From the NCBI RefSeq assembly GCF_029428675.1, contig NZ_JAJNEL010000001.1:1860001-1924000 (forward strand): a stretch of 64,000 nucleotides of DNA, read 5' to 3'. Positions 42,612 to 51,588 of the stretch are shown piece after piece. Position numbers and translations under genes: made by a program. The notes under the pieces were generated by a model. It was not told the DNA's origin and ran no database searches. It was given only the letters and a program-made list of their open reading frames with translations. The first letter of the stretch is position 1. Every line of letters starts with the position of its first letter. This DNA is from Streptomyces sp. JH14. Its GTDB lineage: Bacteria > Actinomycetota > Actinomycetes > Streptomycetales > Streptomycetaceae.

Positions 42612-43372
42612 GCCTCGGCCTTCGAAGGGTCGTGCGTGGCAGCGGCAGCGGCCCTGGGCAGGTGCGGCTTGGTGGCGTACGCGACGAAGCTCTTGCCGAC
42701 GACCGGGTTGAGCAACTGCTCGGCGACCCGGGTGACGGCGGGCTTCTTCATGATGTCCCAGACCAGCAGCTTGTGGTACGCGCGGACGGGCAGCGCCTTG
42801 TCGTTGTCGACGCCGAACGCGCACTTGAGCCACCAGTACGGCGAGTGCAGCGCGTGCGCGTGGTGGGTGCCGTACGGCTTGAGGCCGGCGCCGCGCATCC
42901 TGCCGAGGAGTTCGTCGGCCTTGTAGATGCGGATGTGGCCGCCCTCGACCTCGTGGTACGCGTCGGACAGGGTCCAGCAGACCTTCTCGGGGCCGTACCG
43001 CGGCACGGTGACGGCGATCCGGCCGCCCGGCTTGAGCACCCGGACCATCTCGGCGAGCACCCCCTTGTCGTCGGGGATGTGCTCCATCACCTCGGAGATG
43101 ATGACGACGTCGAAGGACTCGTCGGGGAACGGCAGGTTGAGCGCGTCGCCCTCCATCGCGGTGGCGGTGGCGCCCGCGGGGGCCTCTCCGGCCTCCTTCA
43201 TCGCGGCGAACCACTTCGCGACCTCGCGGATCTCCTCACCGTTCCGGTCGAGCGCCACGACCTGGGCGCCTCGCCGGTAACACTCGAAGGCGTGGCGGCC
43301 GGCGCCGCAGCCCAGGTCGAGCACTCGGTCGCCTGCGGCGAGCGGGAAGCGGGTGAAGTCCACGGTCAGCAC
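42608..43372 (-). CDS. Class I SAM-dependent methyltransferase
   Basis: 254 aa Methyltransf_11 type. Motif I RVLDLGCGAGRHAFECYRRGAQVVALDRN binds SAM; GDALNLPFPDESFDVVIISEVMEHIPD and VRVLKPGGRIAVTVPRYGPE complete the core. The C-terminal part (HSPYWWLKCAFGVDNDKALPVRAYHKLLVWDIMKKPA) may contact a membrane or a lipid. The start is GTG 43372. Middle gene of the three-gene operon; likely methylates the product of the neighbouring glycosyltransferase, but this is inference. Confidence 0.85.
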   Translation of the reverse strand: MLTVDFTRFPLAAGDRVLDLGCGAGRHAFECYRRGAQVVALDRNGEEIREVAKWFAAMKEAGEAPAGATATAMEGDALNLPFPDESFDVVIISEVMEHIPDDKGVLAEMVRVLKPGGRIAVTVPRYGPEKVCWTLSDAYHEVEGGHIRIYKADELLGRMRGAGLKPYGTHHAHALHSPYWWLKCAFGVDNDKALPVRAYHKLLVWDIMKKPAVTRVAEQLLNPVVGKSFVAYATKPHLPRAAAAATHDPSKAEA

Positions 43373-43444
43373 AAGTGCCTGCTTTCGCGGTCGAGGGGGT
43401 TCAGGGGGCGAGGACGGCGGGGACTGCGCGGGCGGGCTGCGGGG

Positions 43445-44776
43445 TCACCGCCGGCCGCCGGGTTGCAGGGTGGCGGCGCGGGCGGCGATCGCCTGCCGGT
43501 AGAGCTCCGCGGTGCCGATGGCGGCCTGCTTCCAGGTGAACCGGGCCAGCACCCTGGCCCGGCCCGCGGCGCCGAGCCGGGCCCGCAGCTGCGGGTCGCC
43601 GAGCAGCCGGGCGAGCGCGGCGGCCAGGGCGCCGGCGTCGGCGGGTTCCACGGCCAGACAGGTTTCGCCGTCCCGGCCCGCGACCTCGGGGATCGCACCG
43701 CCGGTGGTGGCGACGAGCGGGGTGCCGGTGGCCATCGCCTCAGCGGCGGGCAGCGAGAACCCTTCGTACAGCGAGGGGACGCAGGCGACCTCGGCGCTGC
43801 GCACCAGGTCGACGAGTTCGGCGTCGCTGATCCCCTTGACGAACCGGACGGCGTCGTGGAGTCCGTACCGCTCGATGGCCTGTGCAACGGGTCCGTCCTC
43901 GGCCCGCTTGCCGACGACCACGAGGTGCGCCCGCGGGTTCTCGGTACGGAGCTTGGCGAGCGCCTCGACAAGGTGCACGAGGCCCTTCAGCGGGACGTCG
44001 GCGCTGGAGGTGGTGACGATCCGGCCGGGCACCTCGGCGACCGACGGGTCGGGCGACCACAGATCGGTGTCCGCACCGATGTGCACCACATGGATCCGGT
44101 CCTGCCGCACCCCGAGATGGTCGACGATCTCCTGCTTGGAGGAGCCGGAGACGGTGAGCACCGAAGGCAGCCGGCGCGCGACGCGCTTCTGCATGCGGGT
44201 GAAGGCGTACCAGCGGCGTACGGAGGCGCGGCGGCGACGGCTGTCGGCGGCGTCCAGCTCCAGCTGCCGGTCGACGGTGATGGGGTGGTGGATGGTGGTG
44301 ACGAGCGGGGCGCCGAGGTCCGCCAACAGCCCGTACCCGAGGGTCTGGTTGTCGTGGATGACGTCGAACTCGCCGCGGCGGGCGGCGAGATGACGACGGG
44401 CACGGAGGCTGAAGGTGAGGGGTTCCGGGAAGCCGCCGGTCCACATGGTGGCGACCTCGGCGAGGTCGATCCAGTCCCGGTACTCGCCGCGCTTCGGGGT
44501 GCGGAACGGGTCGGGCTGGCGGTAGAGGTCCAGACTCGGCAGCTCGGTGAGCGGGACGCCCTCGTCGAGCACGGGATAGGGCTGGGCGCCGATCACTTCG
44601 ACACTGTGGCCGAGGCGGGCGAGTTCGCGGCCGAGGTGGCGCACGTACACGCCCTGGCCGCCGCAGAACGGGTTGCCCTTGTAGGTGAGGAGTGCGATGC
44701 GCAACGGTCGGCCGCCGGCGGCGTCCGATGTGTCGCTGCCCGTGCGGGGGCCCGTCTCTATGGCCTCAGCGGTCAC
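43445..44776 (-). CDS. Family 4 glycosyltransferase
   Basis: 443 aa GT-B enzyme. The N-terminal domain has IALLTYKGNPFCGGQGVYVRHLGRELARLGHSVEVIG; the nucleotide-sugar site is SLYEGFSLPAAEAMATGTPLVATTGGAIPEVAG with the EX7E motif. It transfers a sugar from a nucleotide donor to an unknown acceptor. GTG 44776 follows AGAAGGGGG; the ATG at 44794 is an alternative. A KstR-type operator lies 55 bp upstream in the gap shared with the TetR gene. The methyltransferase gene is 72 bp downstream. Confidence 0.88.
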   Translation of the reverse strand: MTAEAIETGPRTGSDTSDAAGGRPLRIALLTYKGNPFCGGQGVYVRHLGRELARLGHSVEVIGAQPYPVLDEGVPLTELPSLDLYRQPDPFRTPKRGEYRDWIDLAEVATMWTGGFPEPLTFSLRARRHLAARRGEFDVIHDNQTLGYGLLADLGAPLVTTIHHPITVDRQLELDAADSRRRRASVRRWYAFTRMQKRVARRLPSVLTVSGSSKQEIVDHLGVRQDRIHVVHIGADTDLWSPDPSVAEVPGRIVTTSSADVPLKGLVHLVEALAKLRTENPRAHLVVVGKRAEDGPVAQAIERYGLHDAVRFVKGISDAELVDLVRSAEVACVPSLYEGFSLPAAEAMATGTPLVATTGGAIPEVAGRDGETCLAVEPADAGALAAALARLLGDPQLRARLGAAGRARVLARFTWKQAAIGTAELYRQAIAARAATLQPGGRR

Positions 44777-44830
44777 ACTCGGCCCCCTTCTCACTGCGTT
44801 TGCGCCGGAGCGTAACCGCTGGCGCTAATC

Positions 44831-44844
44831 TAGAACAAGTTTCA
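44831..44844. promoter_or_regulatory. KstR-type operator TAGAACAAGTTTCA
   Basis: It carries the TAGAAC-NN-GTT core and lies between the glycosyltransferase (55 bp) and the KstR-like regulator (185 bp), which would allow autoregulation, as known for mycobacterial kstR. Confidence 0.65.
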
Positions 44845-45028
44845 GACCGGATCGTTCAACGAGCTACGAATCTACCGGCAGGTAGCGTCGGTGTGACGGC
44901 CGGATCAGGTGATTCGCGCCACGACCGGGCACCCTGGCATGCTGTGCGCCGCCGGGAGCCCACGCGCCTCCCTCCGGTCGCGGACCGAAGCCGGACCCAA
45001 GCCGGACAGAAGCCATGGAGGGGGACAC

Positions 45029-45640
45029 ATGACAGCGGAAGCCAAGCCGGCATCGCCACCCCTGACGGAACGGCAGGAGGCCCGTCGCGGCCGCATCCTG
45101 CACGCCAGCGCCCAGCTCGCCAGCAGGGGCGGATTCGAGGCGGTGCAGATGCGCGAGGTGGCGGAGGCCGCCGGGGTCGCCCTCGGCACGCTGTACCGCT
45201 ACTTCCCCTCCAAGATCCATCTGCTGGTCGCCACCATGCAGGACCAGCTCCAGCACATGCACGGCACACTGCGCAAGCGTCCCCCGGCCGGGGACGACGC
45301 GGCGCAGCGGGTCGCGGACACGCTGATGCGGGCGTTCCGCGCGCTGCAGCGCGAACCGCATCTTGCGGATGCGATGGTGCGGGCGCTGACGTTCGCGGAC
45401 CGGAGTGTCAGCCCCGAGGTGGACACCGTCTCGCGGCTCACCACGGCGATCATCCTGGACTCGATGGGGCTGGAGCACCCGACGCCCGAGCAGCTCTCCG
45501 CGGTCCGGGTCATCGAGCACACCTGGCACTCGGCGCTGATCACCTGGCTGTCGGGGCGGGCGTCGATCGCCCAGGTGAAGATAGACATCGAGACGGTGTG
45601 CCGGCTGATCGACGTGACGACACCCCGGGACGCCTCCTGA
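45029..45640 (+). CDS. KstR-like TetR regulator
   Basis: 203 aa TetR protein. The DNA-binding domain ILHASAQLASRGGFEAVQMREVAEAAGVALGTLYRYFPSKIHLLVATMQDQL closely follows the form I know for mycobacterial KstR (ASKGGYEAVQMRAVAD, LYRYFPSKVHLLVSAL), the repressor of cholesterol catabolism relieved by steroid acyl-CoA. The ligand domain also matches in pattern (LADAMVRALTFADRSVSPEVD, LITWLSGRAS). The recognition helix region is thus consistent with the TAGAAC-NN-GTT sites in this window. ATG 45029 follows GGAGGGGG. An ABC transporter operon begins 145 bp downstream. Confidence 0.8.
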   Translation: MTAEAKPASPPLTERQEARRGRILHASAQLASRGGFEAVQMREVAEAAGVALGTLYRYFPSKIHLLVATMQDQLQHMHGTLRKRPPAGDDAAQRVADTLMRAFRALQREPHLADAMVRALTFADRSVSPEVDTVSRLTTAIILDSMGLEHPTPEQLSAVRVIEHTWHSALITWLSGRASIAQVKIDIETVCRLIDVTTPRDAS

Positions 45641-45669
45641 GTCCTGATCGCACGCGGGCCTCCGCGCCC

Positions 45670-45688
45670 CATGTGCGGCCGCCACATG
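45670..45688. promoter_or_regulatory. Inverted repeat CATGTG-N7-CACATG
   Basis: Six-base perfect arms at 45670-45675 and 45683-45688 lie between the KstR-like gene and the transporter operon. It could be an operator or a weak hairpin; no regulator is implied. Confidence 0.35.
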
Positions 45689-45785
45689 CGGACCTCCTCA
45701 GGTGGGGTGCCCTGCACCATGTCGACGGCGGCGCGGTGTTCATACGGTTCGGCGACATCACAGGAATCCCGCCGAGGAGCCGGTC

Positions 45786-47033
45786 ATGCGTCGCAGAGCC
45801 ACAGACACCGCCCAGCACCACAGATCTCTCTCCGCCGTCGTCACCCTCGCCGCCGCAGGTCTGCTGCTGGTCGGCTGCACCGCCGCCGGGAAGGCGGGCG
45901 AGGCGGACTCCGCGTCCGGCAAGGGCGCGAAGGACCAGACCGTCAAGGTGGGTCTGGTCTACTCCCGGACCGGTCTGCTCGCGGACTACGGCAAGCAGTA
46001 CCGCGACGGTTTCATGGCGGGCCTGGACTACGCGACGCACGGCACCGGCAAGGTCGCCGGGCACCGTATCGAGGTCACCGAGCAGGACGACGCGGGCGAC
46101 CCGGGCAAGGCGGTCTCCGCGGCGAAGAACCTGATCGGCAAGGGGTACAAGGTGCTGGCCGGGACCACGGACTCCGGGGTCGCCCTGCAGATGGCGCCGC
46201 TCGCCGCGCAGAACAAGGTCCTGTACGTCAGCGGCCCCGCCGCGACCGACGCCGTGACCGGGATCAACGACTACACGTTCCGCTCCGGCCGGCAGTCCTA
46301 CCAGGACATCCTCACCGCCGGGACGATGCTCGGCGAGGCCAGGGGCAAGAAGGTCACCGTGCTGGCGCAGGACTCCACCTTCGGCCAGGCCAACGTCGCC
46401 GCCGTGAAGGCCGTCCTCGGCGGCAAGGGCGCGAAGGTGGGCTCCGTACTGGCTCCGCCGAGCGCCACGGACCTGACCCCGTTCGCCCGGCAGGTCAAGG
46501 CCGGCGGTCCCGATCTGGTCTTCGTCGCCTGGGCCGGTTCCACCGCCCCCGCGCTGTGGACCGCGCTGGACCAGCAGGGAGTGCTGGGCGCGTCCAAGGT
46601 CGTCACCGGGCTGGCCGGCACGGCCTCGTACCCGATCTTCGGCGCCGCGGGTTCCAAGGTCTCGTTCCTCGCGCACTACTTCCCCGGTGCGGGCGGCGGC
46701 AACGCCGTGGAGAAGTCGATGCTGGACTCGGTGACGAAGGCGGGCGGCACCCCCGACCTGTTCACGCCGGACGGCTTCACCGCCGCGCAGATGATCGTGC
46801 ACGCGGTGGAGGAGGGCAGTGCCACCGATCCCGCCGCCATGGTGAAGGCACTGGAGGGCTGGAGCTTCGACGGGGTGAAGGGCCAGGAGCAGGTCCGGGC
46901 CGAGGACCACGCGCTGGTGCAGCCGATGTTCGTGGCGAAGCTGACCGGCAAGGGCGCCGCCGCGAAGCCGGAGTTGGTGACCACCGAGCCGATGGACAAG
47001 GTGGCGCCGCCCGCGAAGCCCTCGGCGGGCTGA
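45786..47033 (+). CDS. LivK-type substrate-binding lipoprotein
   Basis: 415 aa extracellular binding protein. The signal ends GLLLVGCTAAGK (lipobox), anchoring it to the membrane. The mature part is the type I fold of branched-chain amino acid/amide binding proteins: TVKVGLVYSRTGLLADYGKQYRDGFMAGLDYA, VLAGTTDSGVALQMAPLAAQNKVLYVSGPAATDAVT and DSTFGQANVAAVKAVLGGKGAKVG. ATG 45786 opens the operon livK-like, ATPase, ATPase, permease, permease, hydrolase. The family also takes urea, aromatic acids and other amides, so the substrate is open. Confidence 0.88.
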   Translation: MRRRATDTAQHHRSLSAVVTLAAAGLLLVGCTAAGKAGEADSASGKGAKDQTVKVGLVYSRTGLLADYGKQYRDGFMAGLDYATHGTGKVAGHRIEVTEQDDAGDPGKAVSAAKNLIGKGYKVLAGTTDSGVALQMAPLAAQNKVLYVSGPAATDAVTGINDYTFRSGRQSYQDILTAGTMLGEARGKKVTVLAQDSTFGQANVAAVKAVLGGKGAKVGSVLAPPSATDLTPFARQVKAGGPDLVFVAWAGSTAPALWTALDQQGVLGASKVVTGLAGTASYPIFGAAGSKVSFLAHYFPGAGGGNAVEKSMLDSVTKAGGTPDLFTPDGFTAAQMIVHAVEEGSATDPAAMVKALEGWSFDGVKGQEQVRAEDHALVQPMFVAKLTGKGAAAKPELVTTEPMDKVAPPAKPSAG

Positions 47034-47036
47034 CCG

Positions 47037-47828
47037 ATGGCCGCACCGGGCATCACCGCGGAGCACGGGAGCGGGGCGCACGCCACCGCGCCCGTGCTCC
47101 GGCTGACCGGCCTCGGCTGGGGCGTCGGCGGGGCGACCATCGTCGAGGACATCACGCTGGACGTCCGCGAGGGCGAGTTCCTCGCCTTCATCGGCCCCAA
47201 CGGGGCGGGCAAGACCTCCCTGTTCAACCTGATCAGCGGGTTGACCACAGCCACCTCGGGCACCATCGAGCTGGACGGTACGGACATGACGGGACGGCCC
47301 GCGCACGCCCGGGCCCGGCGCGGGATCGGCCGGACGTTCCAGACGTCCAGCCTCTGGCCGGGCATGAGCGTCGCGGACCACGTCCGGCTGGCCGCGCAGG
47401 CCGCCCGGGGCGGCTCGTACCGCATCTGGCGGCGCGCTTCCCCGTACACCGGCGACGTGCACGGCGTACTGGAGCGCACCGGGCTCGGCCACCGCGCCGG
47501 GGCCCTGGCGTCCGAGCTGTCGCACGGCGAGAAGCGGAAGCTGGAGCTGGCGGTGCTGCTGGTGGGCGAGCCGCGGCTGATGCTGCTCGACGAGCCGATG
47601 GCAGGGGTGAGCGCGGAGGAGGTCCCTGCGCTCACCGAACTGATCCGCACCCTGCACCGCGACGAGGGCCGCACCGTTCTCATGGTCGAACACCACATGG
47701 ACGTCCTGCTGGGACTGGCCGACCGGCTGGCCGTGATGCACCACGGCCGGCTGCTGGCACTGGACACCCCCGAGGCCGTGACGGCCGACCCGACCGTGCA
47801 GCAGGCCTACCTCGGGGAGGGGCTGTGA
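47037..47828 (+). CDS. LivG-type ABC transporter ATPase
   Basis: 263 aa. Walker A FIGPNGAGKTS, Q-loop GRTFQTSSLWPGMSV, signature ELSHGEKRKLELA (variant of LSGGQ), Walker B LMLLDEPMAGVSAEE and the H-loop VEHHMDVLLGLADR are present. The short FQTSSL loop and MAGV after the Walker B mark the LivG branch. It starts 3 bp after the binding-protein gene and pairs with the second ATPase. Confidence 0.92.
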   Translation: MAAPGITAEHGSGAHATAPVLRLTGLGWGVGGATIVEDITLDVREGEFLAFIGPNGAGKTSLFNLISGLTTATSGTIELDGTDMTGRPAHARARRGIGRTFQTSSLWPGMSVADHVRLAAQAARGGSYRIWRRASPYTGDVHGVLERTGLGHRAGALASELSHGEKRKLELAVLLVGEPRLMLLDEPMAGVSAEEVPALTELIRTLHRDEGRTVLMVEHHMDVLLGLADRLAVMHHGRLLALDTPEAVTADPTVQQAYLGEGL

Positions 47829-48571
47829 CCACCGGAACCCTGCTCGCCGTACGGGACCTGCGGGTGCTCATCGGCGGCCGGCACATCCTGCACGGGGTGG
47901 ACCTGGACGTCGCCCGCCACGGGGTGACCGCGCTCCTCGGCCGCAACGGAGCCGGGAAGACCACGACCGTACGCGGCATCCTCGGCCTCGTCCCGCGCAC
48001 CGGCAGCGTCCGGCTCGACGGCGACGAGACCGTGGGTCTGCCCACGCACACACTGGTCCGGCGTGGCATCGGCTACGCCCCCGAGGACCGCGGTGTCTTC
48101 GCCGGGCTGACCGTGGCGGAGAACCTGCGGCTGGCCGAGCGGCGCGGGGCCGGCGAGCCGGCGTACCCGCTCGTCCATGAACTCTTTCCCGAACTCAAGC
48201 GCCGGGAGCGGCAGTTGGCGGGGACGTTGTCCGGCGGCCAGCAGCAGATGGTGGCCATCGGCCGCACCCTGCTCAACGGCAACCGCCTGATCATCGCCGA
48301 CGAGCCCACCAAGGGCCTGGCGCCGAAGGTGGTCACCGAGGTCGCCGAGGTGCTGGAGCGGGCGGCCGAGGCGGTGCCGGTGCTGCTCGTGGAACAGAAC
48401 CTCGCCGTCGTACGGCGCCTGGCCGCCCACTGCACCGTGCTCGCCGACGGACGGACCGCCCACCAGGGCCCGGCCGGTGAGCTGCTCGGCGACGCGGAGG
48501 CGGCGCGCCGGCTGCTGGGCGTGGGGCACGGCCCGGCCACCGAAGTCCCTTCCGTGGAGGCGGATTCCTGA
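47825..48571 (+). CDS. LivF-type ABC transporter ATPase
   Basis: 248 aa. Walker A LLGRNGAGKTT, the LivF-type GIGYAPEDRGVFAGLTVAENLRL, signature TLSGGQQQMVAIGRTLL, Walker B LIIADEPTKGLAPKV and VEQNLAVV are intact. GTG 47825 overlaps the stop of the LivG-type gene (GTGA) and its own end touches the permease start, so the ATPase pair and permeases are translationally linked. Confidence 0.93.
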   Translation: MTTGTLLAVRDLRVLIGGRHILHGVDLDVARHGVTALLGRNGAGKTTTVRGILGLVPRTGSVRLDGDETVGLPTHTLVRRGIGYAPEDRGVFAGLTVAENLRLAERRGAGEPAYPLVHELFPELKRRERQLAGTLSGGQQQMVAIGRTLLNGNRLIIADEPTKGLAPKVVTEVAEVLERAAEAVPVLLVEQNLAVVRRLAAHCTVLADGRTAHQGPAGELLGDAEAARRLLGVGHGPATEVPSVEADS

Positions 48572-49458
48572 TGTCCACCGTCGTTCTGCTCACCATGACC
48601 GGACTCGGTCTGGGAGCGCTCTACTTCCTGATCGCCTCCGGGCTCTCGCTGATCTTCGGTCTGATGGACGTGCTCAACTTCGCGCACGGCGCGCTGCTCT
48701 CCATCGGCGCGTACGGCACCTGGTGGGCGGCGTCCGGCCATCTGCCGGGCGCGGGCTCCGGCGGCGCCGGCTTCGTCCTCGCGGTGCTCTTCGGTACGGC
48801 GGTGGGCACCGTCGCCGCCGTACTGCTGGAGCTCGCCGTCGTCCGCCCGCTGTACACCCGGCCGCGCGAACAGGTGCTCGCCACCGTCGGGGTGGGGCTC
48901 GCCGTCCCGGCGCTGCTGTCGGGCATCTGGGGTTCGGACGCCCTGCGGTTCCCCGGGCCGCAATCGCTGTCCGGCACGTTCTCGCTGCTGGGCGCGGAGG
49001 TTCCGGTCAACCGGCTGGTGCTGGTCGCGGCCGCGGTCGTGGTGCTGGTGGCGCTGCGGCTCTTCCTCGGCCGGACCCGGCACGGGCTGGTCGTGCGGGC
49101 GGGCGTCGAGGACCGGGCGATGGTGACCGCGCTCGGCATCGACGTACGGAAGGCGTTCACCCTCGTCTTCGCGATCGGCGGCGCTGCCGCCGCACTGGGC
49201 GGGGCGCTCGGCGGGCTGTACTTCGGCTCGGTCGACCCCCGGCAGGGCACCTCGCTGCTGATCTTCGCGTTCGTCGTGGTGGTCACCGGCGGGATGGGCT
49301 CGGTGACCGGCGCCGCCGTGGCATCCGTCGTGATCGGCCTGGTCCAGCAGTTCGCCAACTACTACACCGCAGCGGGCCTCGGCGACCTGGCCGTCGTCGT
49401 CCTGCTCGCCGCGCTGCTGCTCGTACGGCCGCGCGGACTGACCGGGAGGCTCGCGTGA
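48571..49458 (+). CDS. LivH-type ABC transporter permease
   Basis: 295 aa hydrophobic protein with about eight membrane segments. The N-terminus (GLGALYFLIASGLSLIFGLMDVLNFAHGALLSIGAYG) is the classical LivH signature. Its conserved cytoplasmic loop is MVTALGIDVRKAFTLVFAIGGAAAALGGALGGL, which contacts the ATPases. It starts within the TGATG overlap of the preceding gene. Confidence 0.92.
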   Translation: MSTVVLLTMTGLGLGALYFLIASGLSLIFGLMDVLNFAHGALLSIGAYGTWWAASGHLPGAGSGGAGFVLAVLFGTAVGTVAAVLLELAVVRPLYTRPREQVLATVGVGLAVPALLSGIWGSDALRFPGPQSLSGTFSLLGAEVPVNRLVLVAAAVVVLVALRLFLGRTRHGLVVRAGVEDRAMVTALGIDVRKAFTLVFAIGGAAAALGGALGGLYFGSVDPRQGTSLLIFAFVVVVTGGMGSVTGAAVASVVIGLVQQFANYYTAAGLGDLAVVVLLAALLLVRPRGLTGRLA

Positions 49459-50624
49459 GCACCGCAACCGAGACACCCGACCGCACCGGTGGAGCACCCA
49501 TGACGGCATCCGCACCGGTCCGCGGCGCGCGCACCGCCCGGCTGCTGCGCTGGTGGCCCGCCGCCGTGCTCGTGGCGCTGGTCGTCGCGCCGTACAGCGC
49601 ACTGCCGCTGCCCGGGCTGCTCGACGGCCCGGTGGGCAGCGCGGGAAGTCTCCAACTCCTCGCCACCTGCCTGCTGTTCGGCGCCCTGGCGACCGGGTAC
49701 GACCTGCTGCTCGGCCGCACCGGACTGCTCTCCTTCGGGCATGCGCTGTACTTCGCGGCGGGCAGCTACGCCACCAACACGATCATGCTGGAGGCCGGTC
49801 TGCCGTTCGCCGTCTCGGCGCTGGTCGGCGTCTGCTTCGGGATCGCGCTCGCCCTGGTACTGGGATCGGTGAGCCTGCGGGTCACCGGCATCGGCTTCTC
49901 CATGGTGACGCTGGCGTTCGCGCAGGCGGGCTCGATCCTGGTCTCCCGCAACCCCGGCGGCCTCACCGGCGGCGAGGAGGGCCGGGCGGCGCCCGCCGAG
50001 CTGCTGCCGTCCGGGCTCGTGGGCATCGAGAACACGGCGAATCTGTACTGGGTCGCGCTGGGCTATCTGGTCCTCACCCTGGCCGTCGTCCACTGGGCGG
50101 TGCGCTCCCCGACCGGCCGGGTCTGGGAGGGCATCAAGGAGAACGAGCGCCGGGTGGAGGTGCTGGGGCTGAAGCCGTACGGGTTCAAGCTGACGGCCTT
50201 CGTCCTGGCCGGGGCGCTGGCCGCGCTCGGCGGGCTCGTCCATCTGCTGCTCACCGGCGGCTCCACACCCCAGACGACGACCTCGGACTTCACGCTGTCG
50301 CTGCTGGTGATGGTGGTGCTGGGCGGATCGGGCACCCGCTGGGGGCCGATGGTCGGTGGCATCCTCTACACCTGGGCCGATCACCGGCTCGGCGATCTCG
50401 CCGGGTCGGGTGCGGTCGCCGGACTGCCCGCGGTGCTGCGGGTGCCGCTGTCCCAGCCGCTGTTCCTGCTCGGCGTGCTGTTCGTGGCCGTGGTGCATCT
50501 GCTGCCGGGCGGGCTGGCACGGCTGCCGTCCCGGGTGGGTTCCGCGTTCCGTGCGGCCAGAGGCGCAGACAGAGGTGCAAGCAGAGCGGGCGCAGCCGCC
50601 CAGAAGGAGAACCGGCACTCATGA
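49455..50624 (+). CDS. LivM-type ABC transporter permease
   Basis: 389 aa with about nine to ten membrane segments. GYDLLLGRTGLLSFGHALYFAAGSYATN is the LivM signature; the coupling loop is GIKENERRVEVLGLKPYGFKLTAFVLAGALAALGG. The tail after LLPGGLARLPSRVG is short, basic and Ala-rich. GTG 49455 overlaps the LivH stop; an ATG at 49500 is an alternative start with a shorter N-terminus. It completes the importer. Confidence 0.9.
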   Translation: MSTATETPDRTGGAPMTASAPVRGARTARLLRWWPAAVLVALVVAPYSALPLPGLLDGPVGSAGSLQLLATCLLFGALATGYDLLLGRTGLLSFGHALYFAAGSYATNTIMLEAGLPFAVSALVGVCFGIALALVLGSVSLRVTGIGFSMVTLAFAQAGSILVSRNPGGLTGGEEGRAAPAELLPSGLVGIENTANLYWVALGYLVLTLAVVHWAVRSPTGRVWEGIKENERRVEVLGLKPYGFKLTAFVLAGALAALGGLVHLLLTGGSTPQTTTSDFTLSLLVMVVLGGSGTRWGPMVGGILYTWADHRLGDLAGSGAVAGLPAVLRVPLSQPLFLLGVLFVAVVHLLPGGLARLPSRVGSAFRAARGADRGASRAGAAAQKENRHS

Positions 50625-51526
50625 CCCCGTACGAAGAGATCCGCGTCCCGGTCCCGGGCGGCGAACTTGCGGCGCTGCGCTGGCCGGCCCGGGACCCCGG
50701 TGCGCCGGTGGTCGTGGCCCTGCACGGCATCACGGCCAACGCGCTCTCCTGGGGCGTGGTGGCCCGGGAGCTGGCCGGGCGCGTCACCCTGATCGCCCCT
50801 GACCTGCGCGGCCGCGCGGCGAGCGCCGGGCTGCCCGGTCCGTACGGGATCGCGACGCACGCCGATGACATCGCCGCGCTGGCGGGCGCGCTCGGCCTGG
50901 ACCGGGTGGTGCTGACGGGCCACTCGATGGGTGCGTTCGTGGCGGCCCTGGCCGCCGTACGGCACCCGGACCGGTTCGGTCCGCTGCTGCTCGTCGACGG
51001 CGGGGTGGGCTTCCCGGCCCCCACGCATCTGTCCGCGGACGAACTCATGACAGCGGTGATCGGCCCGGCCATGGACCGGCTGTCGATGACGTTCCCGGAC
51101 CGGGCGGCCTATCGCTCCTTCTGGCAGGCGCACCCCGCGTTCGCCGGGGATGCGTGGTCGCCGGAGGTGGACGCGTACATCCAGCGCGATCTGACGGGTG
51201 ACGAGCCGGAGATGTATTCCACCTGCCGGATCGAGGCGGTGCGCACGGACGGGATCGGGCTGTTCGACGAGGAAGTGCTGTCGGCGATACGGAAGTTGCC
51301 GGCGCCGACGACGCTGCTGTGGGCGGCGCGCGGCCTGATGGACGAGGAGCAGGGCCTTTACGACGAGAAGCGCCTGGCGGCGGCCGGCCTGGAGAGCACC
51401 CGGGTGGAGCCGGTGGCGATGCGGGACGTCAACCACTACACGGTGCTCACGGGCCACGAGGGCGCGCAGGAGATCGCCGCACGCCTGGCGACGCTCGCCG
51501 ACCCCCCTGTTGCGTCGGGCCGTTGA
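50621..51526 (+). CDS. Alpha/beta hydrolase at the end of the transporter operon
   Basis: 301 aa. HGITANALSWGVVARELAG, APDLRGRAASAGLPGPYGI, nucleophile Ser in LTGHSMGAFVAALAA, and the late DVNHYTVLTGH histidine are present. ATGA overlap with the permease gene shows that it belongs to the transport operon, so it probably hydrolyses the imported compound, likely an ester or amide. The homologous family is broad and the substrate cannot be named. Confidence 0.87.
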   Translation: MTPYEEIRVPVPGGELAALRWPARDPGAPVVVALHGITANALSWGVVARELAGRVTLIAPDLRGRAASAGLPGPYGIATHADDIAALAGALGLDRVVLTGHSMGAFVAALAAVRHPDRFGPLLLVDGGVGFPAPTHLSADELMTAVIGPAMDRLSMTFPDRAAYRSFWQAHPAFAGDAWSPEVDAYIQRDLTGDEPEMYSTCRIEAVRTDGIGLFDEEVLSAIRKLPAPTTLLWAARGLMDEEQGLYDEKRLAAAGLESTRVEPVAMRDVNHYTVLTGHEGAQEIAARLATLADPPVASGR

Positions 51527-51588
51527 GGGTGTCCTGCGCCTGATCCGGCGGCCGGGGGCGGACCGGTGACAACGGGCGGCCCCGGTCG

